Assembly (NCBI GenBank): GCA_025201375.1
Contig: JAIWZP010000063.1
Location: 1 to 64,000 of the forward strand
Source of the DNA: Gongronella butleri
Taxonomy: Eukaryota > Mucoromycota > Mucoromycetes > Mucorales > Cunninghamellaceae
Direction: 5' to 3'
Length of the DNA stretch: 64,000 nt
In this document: positions 54,743-64,000 of the stretch, in pieces
Position numbering within the stretch: the first letter of the stretch is position 1
How the letters are laid out: each line of letters opens with the position of its first letter
Position numbers and translations under genes: made by a program
The notes under the pieces: generated by a model
What the model saw: only the letters and a program-made list of their open reading frames with translations
What the model was told of the DNA's origin: nothing
Database searches by the model: none

Positions 54743-54910
54743 TAAAAGGCACAGCTCGCCACAATGAGCCAGGGGTAAATAGTAAAGCTGCACGAACATC
54801 CAGCGGCAAGAATGGCCTTTTCAAATTACAAATATTGAATTTGACCCCGCTTGGTTTTCTCGGCCCAAAACGCGCGTTGTACGCGTTGTTTCCGGGGACA
54901 TAAAGTAAAA
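54600..54910. repeat. Conserved upstream block of array copy 6
   Basis: Third copy of the block at 45720-46010 and 50740-51020; it contains a T-run/A-run hairpin-like stretch at 54697-54742. It joins copy 6 to the F-box gene and probably holds the copy 6 promoter. Confidence 0.75.
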
Positions 54911-54994
54911 TTGAATCGACAGTGTGTTTTTTTTTATAAACTCATCGGAGCAGCGTTCGTGTTTGACGCCCTTGGTTTTTATTTTTCAATTTTT

Positions 54995-56857
54995 TCAGTC
55001 GTAATCGCGAATGATATCCATACCTTCAACGTGAGTCGTGAAAATCCAGCGGTGAGCAGCTGGACAGGTGTAGACGCTCGCATTTTTGTATTTGCAGAGA
55101 CACAAAAGTGCGATTTCAGCAAGTGTCGATGGGCTGTGGGGAAGATGCATGGGCATACCAGCATCCAATTGCCCGTTGCAGGTGGTGAGATGTACCAAAA
55201 GATCTTGAAGCTCGTCATCGGGCACCTGGCTTTCCTCTTCCGGCAGGCGCAGCGCCGACCCATTGTCATCGTCGTCCTCATCATATTCAAGTGGTAGCTC
55301 ATAAGATCGGCCTTCCATGAAACCGTGCAGCCAAATTTCCACATGAGGGCCATAAGATTGGCTCATATTTTGAAGGAAAATATAAACACGCGTCGGGTCG
55401 GGATAAGGCATGTGCTCGGTGATGCAGATGCGTGTCAGGGGCAAAGGCAAGGTGATCCACTGCATTGACGCGTCTGGCTGATCATTCAGTTGCACAAACA
55501 AGGAACGAAGCACGGGAATCCACGGATTGTCAATAGACACGCTGGGAGGAACAAATGTCCAGCGCGTGAAGCGCATCAGCTGCAATGCAAGCACTTGCAA
55601 ACCAGGCAATTGAGCCAGGGCGCGCTCCAGGACACCAAAATCACCCAATGTGCATTCTTCAAGGTCAAGAGTGGCGAGCTGCGCTGGAGACGAGCAAATG
55701 TTGCGGAGCTGCAAGTCGAATTGGGGCAGCAATGATTTGCGCAGCTTCAACATCGTCAATTCTGGCGTCAGAGAAGGCGTCAGGAGAAGCGGGGCGTCGC
55801 TGTCCGTCTGTCTGACGATAATTGTCGTCGCACGGGAGCAATTGAGGCTAGACAGCACTTCAGGAACAACAAGGGCCTTGGCACACACCCGCAGCACTTT
55901 GAACAGGCGTGTCGTGCTACGCAAGGGCAAGAGAGGGTCAAATTCAGCTGCAGATGGATGGTGATTGGCCAGGTCAAGGGTCAAATACTCTGGAAAGTTC
56001 AAATGAAGCTGTGGCAATGGCGGAAAGTGATGATCGAGAGAGTGTGTGGGTGGAAGAAGCTCAGATGCGCCAATGGTGATGCACAGCCACTTGAGACGAG
56101 GCAGGTAAAAGCAAGCAAATGCAAGTAAGCCGGCAGGGTCCGGCGTGCCGCTGTCACCTCTCATAGAAAGAAACAATTGAGCCACATGGAAGCATTGCGC
56201 GCGATAGACTTTGGGCGGCGAGGCCAAAAAATTGCGCAATGGCTGGTCATCAACATTGTCGCGTGAGAACATAAGCTGGATGTTTTCCAATTGCGGTGCA
56301 CGATCCACCAGCGCAAAAATCACACCCAGGTCCATGTCGCTGGTCAAAAGAGACAAATCGATCTTGCGCAAGGCCGTAGACATGCTCGATACAATGGCGT
56401 GGACAGAAACAGATAAGTTTTCCAGAGAATCTCGAGTATTTTGGTGGATGCTAAGCTCGCGCAGGTGCGAAAATCGAACAATTTGCATGATGCTGGCCCA
56501 ATGTTGATCATTGAGCGACACTTCTTCGAGACACAAGTTAAAAGTCGCGGTATGGACATTGTTCAAGTAGGGCGCGATCTCGGCAAGTAACTCCAACTTT
56601 GTGTCCATGCGATTGTCCCGCATCAGGTACACGTGCACTCTTTTCACGGGAAGGGTGGCATTGGTCGTGATCTTGCAGTGGTCAATCATCTCTCGCACGC
56701 GCTCATGGTTGCTCAGAGGAAGAAAAGAGAATTGGAACACAATCTCGGAGATGACAAGCGACCAGCGGCGGCACACAAAGCGCACTTCGAACAAATCATG
56801 GCGTGGAAGCTGTAAGAAGACGAGCTTGAGAAGTTCCGTTGGCAATGCGGATTCCAT
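54995..56857 (-). CDS. F-box protein with leucine-rich region
   Basis: Single exon, 620 residues. The F-box is at the N-terminus: MESALPTELLKLVFLQLPRH then DLFEVRFVCRRWSLVI, which would bind Skp1 in an SCF ubiquitin ligase. Leucine-rich segments run through the middle (LRELSIHQN, LRKIDLSLL, LENIQLMFS, LATLDLEECTL, LQVLALQLM). A C-terminal acidic patch (EYDEDDDD) and a cysteine-containing end (LCLCKYKNASVYTC) follow. Targets are unknown. The start MESALP is used because the upstream in-frame stretch is a poly-Phe/Pro leader from T-runs. Broken 3' pieces of this gene lie upstream of RPC82-like copies 3 and 5, so this is the intact parent or a close sister of them. Confidence 0.88.
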   Translation of the reverse strand: MESALPTELLKLVFLQLPRHDLFEVRFVCRRWSLVISEIVFQFSFLPLSNHERVREMIDHCKITTNATLPVKRVHVYLMRDNRMDTKLELLAEIAPYLNNVHTATFNLCLEEVSLNDQHWASIMQIVRFSHLRELSIHQNTRDSLENLSVSVHAIVSSMSTALRKIDLSLLTSDMDLGVIFALVDRAPQLENIQLMFSRDNVDDQPLRNFLASPPKVYRAQCFHVAQLFLSMRGDSGTPDPAGLLAFACFYLPRLKWLCITIGASELLPPTHSLDHHFPPLPQLHLNFPEYLTLDLANHHPSAAEFDPLLPLRSTTRLFKVLRVCAKALVVPEVLSSLNCSRATTIIVRQTDSDAPLLLTPSLTPELTMLKLRKSLLPQFDLQLRNICSSPAQLATLDLEECTLGDFGVLERALAQLPGLQVLALQLMRFTRWTFVPPSVSIDNPWIPVLRSLFVQLNDQPDASMQWITLPLPLTRICITEHMPYPDPTRVYIFLQNMSQSYGPHVEIWLHGFMEGRSYELPLEYDEDDDDNGSALRLPEEESQVPDDELQDLLVHLTTCNGQLDAGMPMHLPHSPSTLAEIALLCLCKYKNASVYTCPAAHRWIFTTHVEGMDIIRDYD

Positions 56858-57429
56858 GGATGGATGCGGATGAAAAAAAAAAAAAAGATGTGGAAGAGGA
56901 ACAACCAAAATGAAAAAAGGGGGGCTGGACAAAAAAAAGGTACCTTCACAGGCACATGACCTGCTTTCAATCAGCATGAATTCTCTTTTCTTATACAGTA
57001 GATGAAAATGCGCTGCCAAGAGAAAATTGAGGTAATGGAGACATGAAGCTAAAAAAAAAATACAATCATCAGCACATCAAGAACAATGACGAAAAACAAA
57101 GACGCTTGCGCGTAACATTCACGACGCGTAAAGAAAAAAGGTACTTTTCGCATCTTGAAATCCGAAAACGCGTCCTAGCAGGAAAAAGCAAGCAAACTTC
57201 GAGCACGACGTGACTTTTTTTTCAAAAACGTCACTTGGCGCACCTCCTGATACGATCAATCCAAAATTGAACAAACGCGCAAAAGGCTTTAAAAATGCTC
57301 TAATCGACATATATTTTATGAAAAAAGAGCGCCAGGACACGTGCCACGGTTGGAAACACAAATAAAAAGACATTGTTAAGCGTTGAATTTTAATAGAGGT
57401 CTAGATGCAATGAGATTCATCAAATGCGA
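56858..57429. other. Intergenic, no gene seen
   Basis: Holds the F-box promoter region and the 3' end of the SCY1-like gene. No ORF has support; an A-rich stretch lies at 57050-57060. Confidence 0.45.
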
Positions 57430-60400
57430 TCATATTTTACGTGCGCCGATGCCTGATTTCTTTTTCTCGCGCAGCTCAGCCATGCGCTAATAAGACAAAA
57501 GAGGGTTGAGTAAGAATTTGGCCGCTTCTATTTTTTTTTTTTCATCATTTACCTTTCTTCGTTCCTCGCGTTTGCGATCCATTTCAGCCTTTCTGTCATT
57601 TTCTGTTTGGGAAGTGGCTGTGCGAGCAGCGCCCATGGAGCTAGGCGTTGGGGTATGTTGGATGGTGTCGATCTCGGTGTCCAGGGACGAGGTGAGCGGC
57701 TTCTGATGCGCGAGTTTCATGCCAGAGCCGGCGGCGACGCCCGACGACCGTGGATGTGGCGACATGGTGGGCGAGCCAAAGCTGGACACGGCGACCGATG
57801 GCTTGCTGGGAATCAGGTTGGAAATGGGCTCAGCTTTGACAGGTGCTTGCGATGCATTGTCCAATGGTTCTGCGTAAAAAGAAGAAAACGTGTCAATTGC
57901 TTCGTGTCGCGTCAGGATTTAACTCAATTTTTTTCTCTCAATTTTTTTTCTTACCCCAATTGTCCTCCAATTGCACGAGATCCTCGTTGGCATTGCCCCA
58001 TCCGTCGTCGTCAAAGGAGGCAGACACAGATGACTCGTCAGCAGCAAAGCGATCGGCAATGGAAGCCGGGCGGCTCGTGTCTGTGGAAGACTTGGTGTCA
58101 GGCGTCGACACGATCTGCGGCTCGATCTCGCCGCTTGGGGTGCCAAACTAGACAAAATTACAAAAAGCAATAAAACGTGCGTGTCAGCCATGGATTGACA
58201 TGCTGCGCATCCTCAGCGATCGTGTTTTCTTACGCGTGTGATGGACGAGACGGCCCAATCAGCCAGGCCCTTTGTCGCGCCGCCAAACATGGACGACACG
58301 CCCGCAGCGGCGGCTGGGTTTGTGGGCGAAACTTCTGACGGCGATGCGCCAGGTCCTCCTTGTTGCTGGCCGGCCTGCTGCGGCTGTTGCTGTTGTACAG
58401 GTTCAATGGCCGTCTCGGGCATCCGTTCAGACTCCTCTTCCAGCTTTTTGAGAACCAAGTTTAGCGTCTTGAATGCTTGGACGCGCACGGGTCTGTAAAA
58501 AAAAGAAAAAAAAAGAGGTCAGAGGGTGCATTGAGTAGGACAATGATCAATTTTCTTACTTTTCCTTGTCGAGCAGCAGCTGCGACACGCTGGGGACGAC
58601 CTTTTGGCACCAGTCCATGGGGTCATAATAGTCGGCTGTTGCACCGAGTGCCAAAAGAGCGGCAATGCGTGCGTGATGGAAGCCATCGCGCAGACCCCTT
58701 GAGAACGCAGGGATCAGCACCTTTTTGCGCGTCTACGCAATGAAGAAAAAGGAAGCGTCAGCAAAAATCAGCCTCTAATCACGCGCCGCGCGCACAAACT
58801 TACCGCGTCGCTGAGATTCTTGGCCATTTTGCCCAAGCAGATGGTCGTGTTCGTGCGGATACCAGGCTCAGGATCCACCTGCAGCTTGGCCAAGTACTTG
58901 AGCAAGTCGTAATTGATGATCTTGTCGCTCAGCTATTATAAAAAAAAACACGAATTAGCGCGCCATTCATCCTTTTTTTTCCAGCTTTTTTTTTTTTTTT
59001 TTTTTTTTTTTACCTTTGGGACGAGAAGCAAGATGGCTTTAATGGTGTGTTCGCGCACGACAGGCACGCTGTCGGTGAAACCGGTGGCCACGTGTGGGAA
59101 CACTTGCTGGCACACGACCTTGTCGGAGAGGTGGTCGATGAATTTTGGCATGTTTTCGAGCAAGCTGACACGGATGGCGCGATCAGGCGAGGCAAACATG
59201 CGGAGGATGGGCGCGAGGACGACCTTATCGAATTCTTCGGTGGGCATATGCTCGCCAATCTTGAGGATGGCGCTCAGCACCTTGGCGCCGCCTGCGCCAA
59301 ACTCAAACGCCTTGACAAGCTCGGGCAGGATCTTGTACATTGCGAATTCGGCGGGAAACGTGTCGACGACGGTGTCCAATTTGCCGAAAAAGACGTCCTT
59401 CTCGCGCTGGTCCTTGATGCTGATGTTTTCCAGAAACAGGTTAACCCTGATAAAGTCTGTGGCGAAGAATCCGCCTGCTCCACGTGTCGCACGCATGCCG
59501 GTCTCAAGCAGCGCGTCCGCGTCGCCACGCAATTGCGGCGACGGGTGGATCAACAGCTTGTACGCGGGCCCCATGGATGCAGGGATGGCGCCTTGATTTT
59601 CGAGCTGGTCAGGCGTGTCCCATCGTCGATTGAATGCCTCGTAGATCAAGCACCCAAGCTGGTACGAATCGACTGCGGTCACGGGCAAGCTACAAATAAA
59701 AATAAATGAGTAAAAAAAAAAAAAGGGAGGCTGGCGTGACGCAAGGGGCAAATCTTACTCTCGGATGGCAGCCCAGCTTGATTTTTTGATTTCGGGGGGC
59801 GCATATTTTTGCGCGTCAGGCACCAATCCGCCAAATGTCTATGAATTGAGTTGAGCAAGCGCGCAACGTGGCCATTTTTTTCTTGCTTTTTACCAAGATC
59901 ATGGGACTTTCGTCCTTCATGGATGACAGCAATTCAAGACCGCCGAGCTTCCATTCGCCTGCGCGTGTGACAAATACATTGTTGACACGTATGTTGCCAT
60001 GCACCATGCTGCAGTCGTTGTTGATGAATTTGATCGCGTTCTAAACAAGAGACAAAATCAATCAAACCAAGGTGCGCGAAATAAACGAATTGGGACTCAC
60101 AGCGATCTTGTACAGGCCCCAAAGCGTCAGATTGGTGTCTGGATTCTGGTTCAGCTGCGATGAGACGGGGTCCACCTTTTCAGTGACAAACATGATCGCC
60201 TGCTCGGTCTATGAAAAAAAAAAGCGGATGCGGGGCTTGAGTGTCGCTTCTTTGACACGGAAACAAGTTGCTTTACCTCGACGCCATCCAGGTAAGTTAG
60301 CAAATCAGGGTGTCGCAGCGTGCGCAGGCGTTTAAACATGTTTCTGGCCATTTGGATCTTGTCCCTGTGCACATTGCAGTCAAACACAAAGATGGACACG

Positions 60401-60619
60401 CTGGATTGATCCTCCTAGAGCAGAAAAAGAGAAGGTTTTGTTGAGCTCATTTGGTGCGTGTGCCTGGGGCCGACGTCGTACTTTTTTGGAGCCGTGATGA
60501 AGCGTCCAAAACGGGTGGTCATAGAATTCGACCTTGTCACCCAGTGAATACGGAAGGCCATTTGTATCTTTCGAAAGCAGCGAAAGGCCGCTTTTAACAA
60601 AGCCAGTGAGGAAGGCCAT
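57430..60619 (-). CDS. SCY1-like/Cex1 pseudokinase with HEAT repeats
   Basis: Twelve exons (60619-60482, 60414-60277, 60208-60101, 60040-59894, 59838-59759, 59689-59014, 58932-58804, 58732-58560, 58492-58234, 58147-57955, 57869-57553, 57486-57430) give 804 residues. The kinase-like N-terminal half begins MAFLTGFVKSGLSLLSKDTN. It has lost the catalytic signature: VHGNIRVNNVF replaces HRDxKxxN, and GGLELL replaces the DFG region. A HEAT-repeat half follows (LENMPKFIDHL, FPHVATGF, TICLGKMAKNL, ARIAALLALGA), then a Gln/Pro-rich linker and a basic coiled tail (DRKREERRKRMAELREKKK). SCYL1 works in Golgi-ER COPI traffic and yeast Cex1 in tRNA export. All splice joins keep the frame. Confidence 0.9.
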
Positions 60620-61847
60620 AGAGCTGATGCTGAAAAAAAAAAAAGTGAAAAAAGAAAAAGAAATCAAAAAAAGGGCGGCGGCACTTGCATTTCATCGTCT
60701 TTTCCTTTTGTGTGTGGCGTGCTCCACATAAACTTTCTTTCTCACAATTTTAATCGAAATAACTTTTGCTTTTCGATTTTCTGCCATTTCAAGTATGATA
60801 TCCATTCTTTCGAAAACAAGTGAAATGCATGTGAGGTGCTGTCGACTACAGCTTCGCTGTTTCAAACGAAGATATGTTAAGATATGGGGGTGCCGTGGAT
60901 GCAAATGCGGCCAAATCGAAGTCATCGTACATCATAATTATCATATTAGCTTGCGTTTTCACAGACCTCTCGCCGACAGAACATCACAAACTTGTAAAAC
61001 TAGGACCAATGTACAGTACAGTACAGTACTAAGCTAATTGCCTGGTATCATTTTTGCTCATTCAGTGAAGCGTTACGATGCCTAGAAAGAAAAAATAAAT
61101 TATGAAAAGCTTATCATACAGTACCTACTACAGTACTACTGTATCATACTTTCGAACTTTGCTCTTTTGCATGGATTTCTTGATAGATAATCCTCTTGCA
61201 ACGCACGGGAGACAGCATGAAACACTCCATCAGTGAAGTTGAGCTGTATGACATCACTTTTGTTTATTCAAAACTGTGTGACGAGTGAAAAAGATTTTTC
61301 GACTTTTCTGTATTTTTTTCACTCCTTTGCTTTTAGACAATCCTCTCAAACTCTCAATTCACGCTTCCATAGACGCATCACATTACAGTATGATATGTGC
61401 AAATACAGTGGAACAGGGAATAGGAATGATAAGACTATAGGGTTGCATACTGTATCACCTCAGTTAAAAAGTGTGTGAGAGAGATAAAAAAAAGAAAATA
61501 TCATACCGATAGATTGGAAAGAGATGTTTAACTACTGTAGGCTATACAATCGGCAACGGGACGATTTCAATGTCAGGCAACACACGTCAGAGCAGCGTGC
61601 GTGCAACCGAGTTTTAATGCAGGTATGATATGCTGCGCATCATCCAGAACGTGATCTTTCCATCTTTTATAATTTTTATCTCGGTGAACAAAACACCAGA
61701 ACCTGAGGCGCCTACGAACAACCTTCTTGTTATACCGTACCTACAGGCAGGTATGTTATTACAATGCCTGCAGTACAGTAGCAACGCTACTGTAGGTGCA
61801 GCGTACACTGCACAAAATTGGCATATTTTTGCATTTTAAACACCAAT
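60620..61847. other. Intergenic, AT-rich with TACAGTAC chains
   Basis: No supported gene. It contains the SCY1-like promoter region, then AT-rich DNA with chained TACAGTAC motifs (about 61010-61030, 61116-61146) like those at 13.7-16.2 kb. Confidence 0.45.
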
Positions 61848-62770
61848 GAGCGTGTTTTCAGACTTTGACGGCCTGCTGTGCCTCCAGAATTTTTTTTACA
61901 GCCTGCTCGCCCGCCAATGAAACCTGCGTCATGGTGTAAACTATAGCTTAGTGTTCAAGACAGACCCGCCCGATTTTTTTGGACTCGAAAATGCCAAAAA
62001 GCTCCTATTTGTACTTTTTTGCGTTCATCTGTCCATCTGCATGGTCGACCCCGCTCAAAATTTACCGCATCGCATTCAGCGCTAAATTTGCAACAAAAAA
62101 GCTTAAACCCCCAAAGCGCTACGACCGCTTTTGAAAAATTCAGGGGTCACTCAGGGGTCACACATTTCAATCTCAGAAAATGCCAAATTTAGGATATTTT
62201 GAACTCCGAATGATCAATGCATCCCAAACAGGTGACTCTGACAATTCGCTATTGGCAGACAAAATGGCACGTCGCCTCAACTTAACAAAAAAGCCCAAAG
62301 AGTGACGCATGAACGGCGATCGACTGAGAAAAGTGCCTACTTTGGGTAAGTTTTTTTTTGCAAAAATTTAAGGTTTGGCACTTCCAAATTAAGGTGCGCA
62401 AAATTTGCATGTTATTTTTTTGAGTGCATTTTTTTCACTTTTTTATTTTGCACACTTTTGTACGCTGATGAGTGGGCTGCAGCCTGATGAAATGAACGAT
62501 GCAAAAAGTTGAAACCCAAGCTACGTAGCGCGCCGCAAGTCATCCCATTAGGTGCTTTGTCCCCTGTTTGTCAGTAAATCTGCAATAAAAATTACAGGTT
62601 TATTAGACCGTTATCGAGCAAATCGCCATTAAATTTTTTGTTGAAAAAGTGGATTTTCTATGCGAATTTTGGCCATCCATCGATAAAACTGGTCCCACTC
62701 GATAGATGTTCAACAGCTGCTTACAGTACGACACGTTAAAAACGTGAGAAGTCATCCTTTTCGCTGTTGA
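61848..62770 (+). repeat. Dispersed repeat, copy 2
   Basis: Best copy of the non-coding repeat also seen at 11998-12880 and in part at 34290-34435. It opens GAGCGTGTTTTCAGAC, contains AGGGGTCACTCAGGGGTCAC and ends near CGTGAGAAGTCATCC. It has no long ORF and no terminal repeats that I could see. Confidence 0.75.
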
Positions 62771-63084
62771 GAAAATGGACTTTAAAAATAAATCAAAAGT
62801 TTGGTCCGATTTTGTAAGCGTACAAAAGTCATGCATCGTCGGGCAAACAAACATTCCAGAAAGGGTACCGGAGCCAGTCTAATTCGGAAAATGTAAGATT
62901 CATTTCGATCGAAGAAAAATTTAACCAAGGCAAGGGGGTTGGTCAGCATTTTACAGTAGTAGTAGCAGGGCAATAAAGTTTAGGTCCTCAGATTGCTGCG
63001 CCAGTCAGGCCCCGCGTAAACATGCCTTGTTTGTCTATGAAGAAAATGTAATAAAATCAAGAGCTGCTACTCAGTACAGTAGTA

Positions 63085-63334
63085 CTTCGCGAACAACGTT
63101 CGTAAAAATCGAACGAACGTCGTCGTACGTAAAGTCTTTGCGAACATTTGTAAAAAATCGAACGAGCGTCCAGCGTCGTAAAGATGACTTTGCGAACGTT
63201 TATAAAAAATTGAACGAATGTCGTGAAGATAGACTTCGCAAACAACCAACGTTGTTCGTAAAAATTGAACGAACGTTGTGAAGACTTCGCGAACAACAAC
63301 GTTATGATAGTAAAAAAAATCGATCGAACGTTTT
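63085..63334. repeat. Satellite of about 45-50-bp units (GAACGTTCGTAAAAATCGAA type)
   Basis: About five imperfect units containing GCGAACAACGTTCGTAAAAA, TCGAACGAACGT and a GTCGTGAAGACTT-type tail. Each unit holds small palindromes such as AACGTT and TTCGCGAA. Confidence 0.75.
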
Positions 63335-63779
63335 GAACCAAGAGCAATCATACAGTACTGCTGTTTAGTATGATAGTCGTTGTTGTATTTGCCGTCCTCA
63401 GAGCATAAGCGATCAAGTTGTTTAGACGCGCAATGGCGCGTACCTTGTATTTTACCAGTGTTGTGAAAAAATAGGCAATTGCCGCACACGTCGCTCCGAC
63501 GCTCCTTCCCAATCTGGGGTTTGATTCCCCGCTCTCGCTCAGGCCGCTGTCGGGCCGTCATCCGCATCGCACTGTAATCATGATGCCCATAATAAGGAAT
63601 GCGCACCTTTATCATCCTTTATGCTCTCACATTTAATTGTACGCGCTCAATACGTGATGCATCCATCAATGCCCTTAATACAAATGATCCAGACATGCAG
63701 AGTCGTGGCTCGGCTATGACCAGCCACGAGCTCGGGCCAAGCATGGCAAAAATAGAATATAAAAAAAAAAAAAAGAAAA

Positions 63780-64000
63780 AGCCGCGCGCCGCAGGCGCTG
63801 GTTTCACCGGCTCAATGCCCATGCCCTGATCAGCCCCATGTGTATACTCATCGATGGCATTCAATGGATTGAAACAAACGCCCTTGATACCGATCCGAGG
63901 TCTTTTAACAATTGATGCAAAGCGACAGATAGTATGTTTTGCCTCAGATACGGAGAGTCTCGACAGCTCTCTCTTACAGCGTTGTTTCTCCGCATCTCAC
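63780..64000 (-). other. Open reading frame reaching the right edge, identity unknown
   Basis: The minus strand is open from the window edge down past 63780 and reads GKTY-less, Arg/Lys-rich sequence such as KRELSRLSVSEAKHTICRF and PRIGIKGVCFNPLNAIDEYT. It then enters a poly-Phe stretch that looks like an intron T-run. A CGNC-containing ORF lies further on near 63440-63600. It may be the end of a gene or mobile element that continues to the right; I cannot assign it. Confidence 0.25.

Noticed and set aside
63500..63560. GGGTTTGATTCCCC, resembling a tRNA T-arm
   Set aside because: No A-box or acceptor stem partner; the region reads better as part of a longer minus-strand frame.

Overview
The window looks like nuclear DNA of a fungus. 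Nearly all genes have short introns (about 55-110 nt) with GT-AG, sometimes GC-AG, borders and long T-runs. The gene set is eukaryotic and includes fungal-type families: a Zn2Cys6 transcription factor, an Irc3-like mitochondrial helicase, an Air1/Air2-like zinc-knuckle protein, a Cex1/SCYL1 pseudokinase and an alcohol acetyltransferase-like protein. Muskelin and a myosin regulatory light chain sit beside them, which together suggest a lineage outside the yeasts. I did not pin down the species. Exon borders below were read by eye from reading frame, splice signals and family conservation.

Layout. 1-11.5 kb is gene-dense: myosin regulatory light chain (cut at the left edge), glycerophosphodiester phosphodiesterase, NUS1 (dolichol synthesis), two tandem cytochrome b561-like membrane proteins, a complete muskelin, a Zn2Cys6 factor and a ubiquitin-like/BAG co-chaperone. 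11.5-20.2 kb is gene-poor, with a dispersed repeat, a decayed Ty3/Gypsy element, TACTGTA-rich DNA, an unrecognised zinc-finger gene and a 0.9-kb minisatellite. 20.2-27.5 kb holds the Irc3-like helicase, a 154-aa conserved-looking protein, a coiled-coil/membrane-anchor protein, the Air-like protein and a stand-alone zf-UBP protein. 28.0-33.9 kb is a near full-length LINE flanked by target-site duplications, inserted next to an older truncated LINE. 35.7-38.7 kb holds the acetyltransferase and a membrane-anchored coiled-coil protein.

38.9-54.5 kb is the most unusual part: six head-to-tail genes on the minus strand, all of the RPC82/RPC3 family (RNA polymerase III subunit with winged helices), normally a single-copy essential gene. 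Exon sizes and phases are almost the same in all six. Copies 2-6 carry a minisatellite just beyond the stop codon. Several carry decayed 3' ends of the F-box/leucine-rich gene that survives intact at 55.0-56.9 kb. A 1-kb element with about 400-bp nearly identical inverted arms is inserted between copies 5 and 6, and a related unfilled site is visible beside copy 3. The right end has a SCYL1/Cex1 pseudokinase (57.4-60.6 kb) and then repeat-rich DNA to the edge.

The genes do not form one pathway. They are ordinary housekeeping genes interrupted by mobile elements and by one locally expanding gene family.
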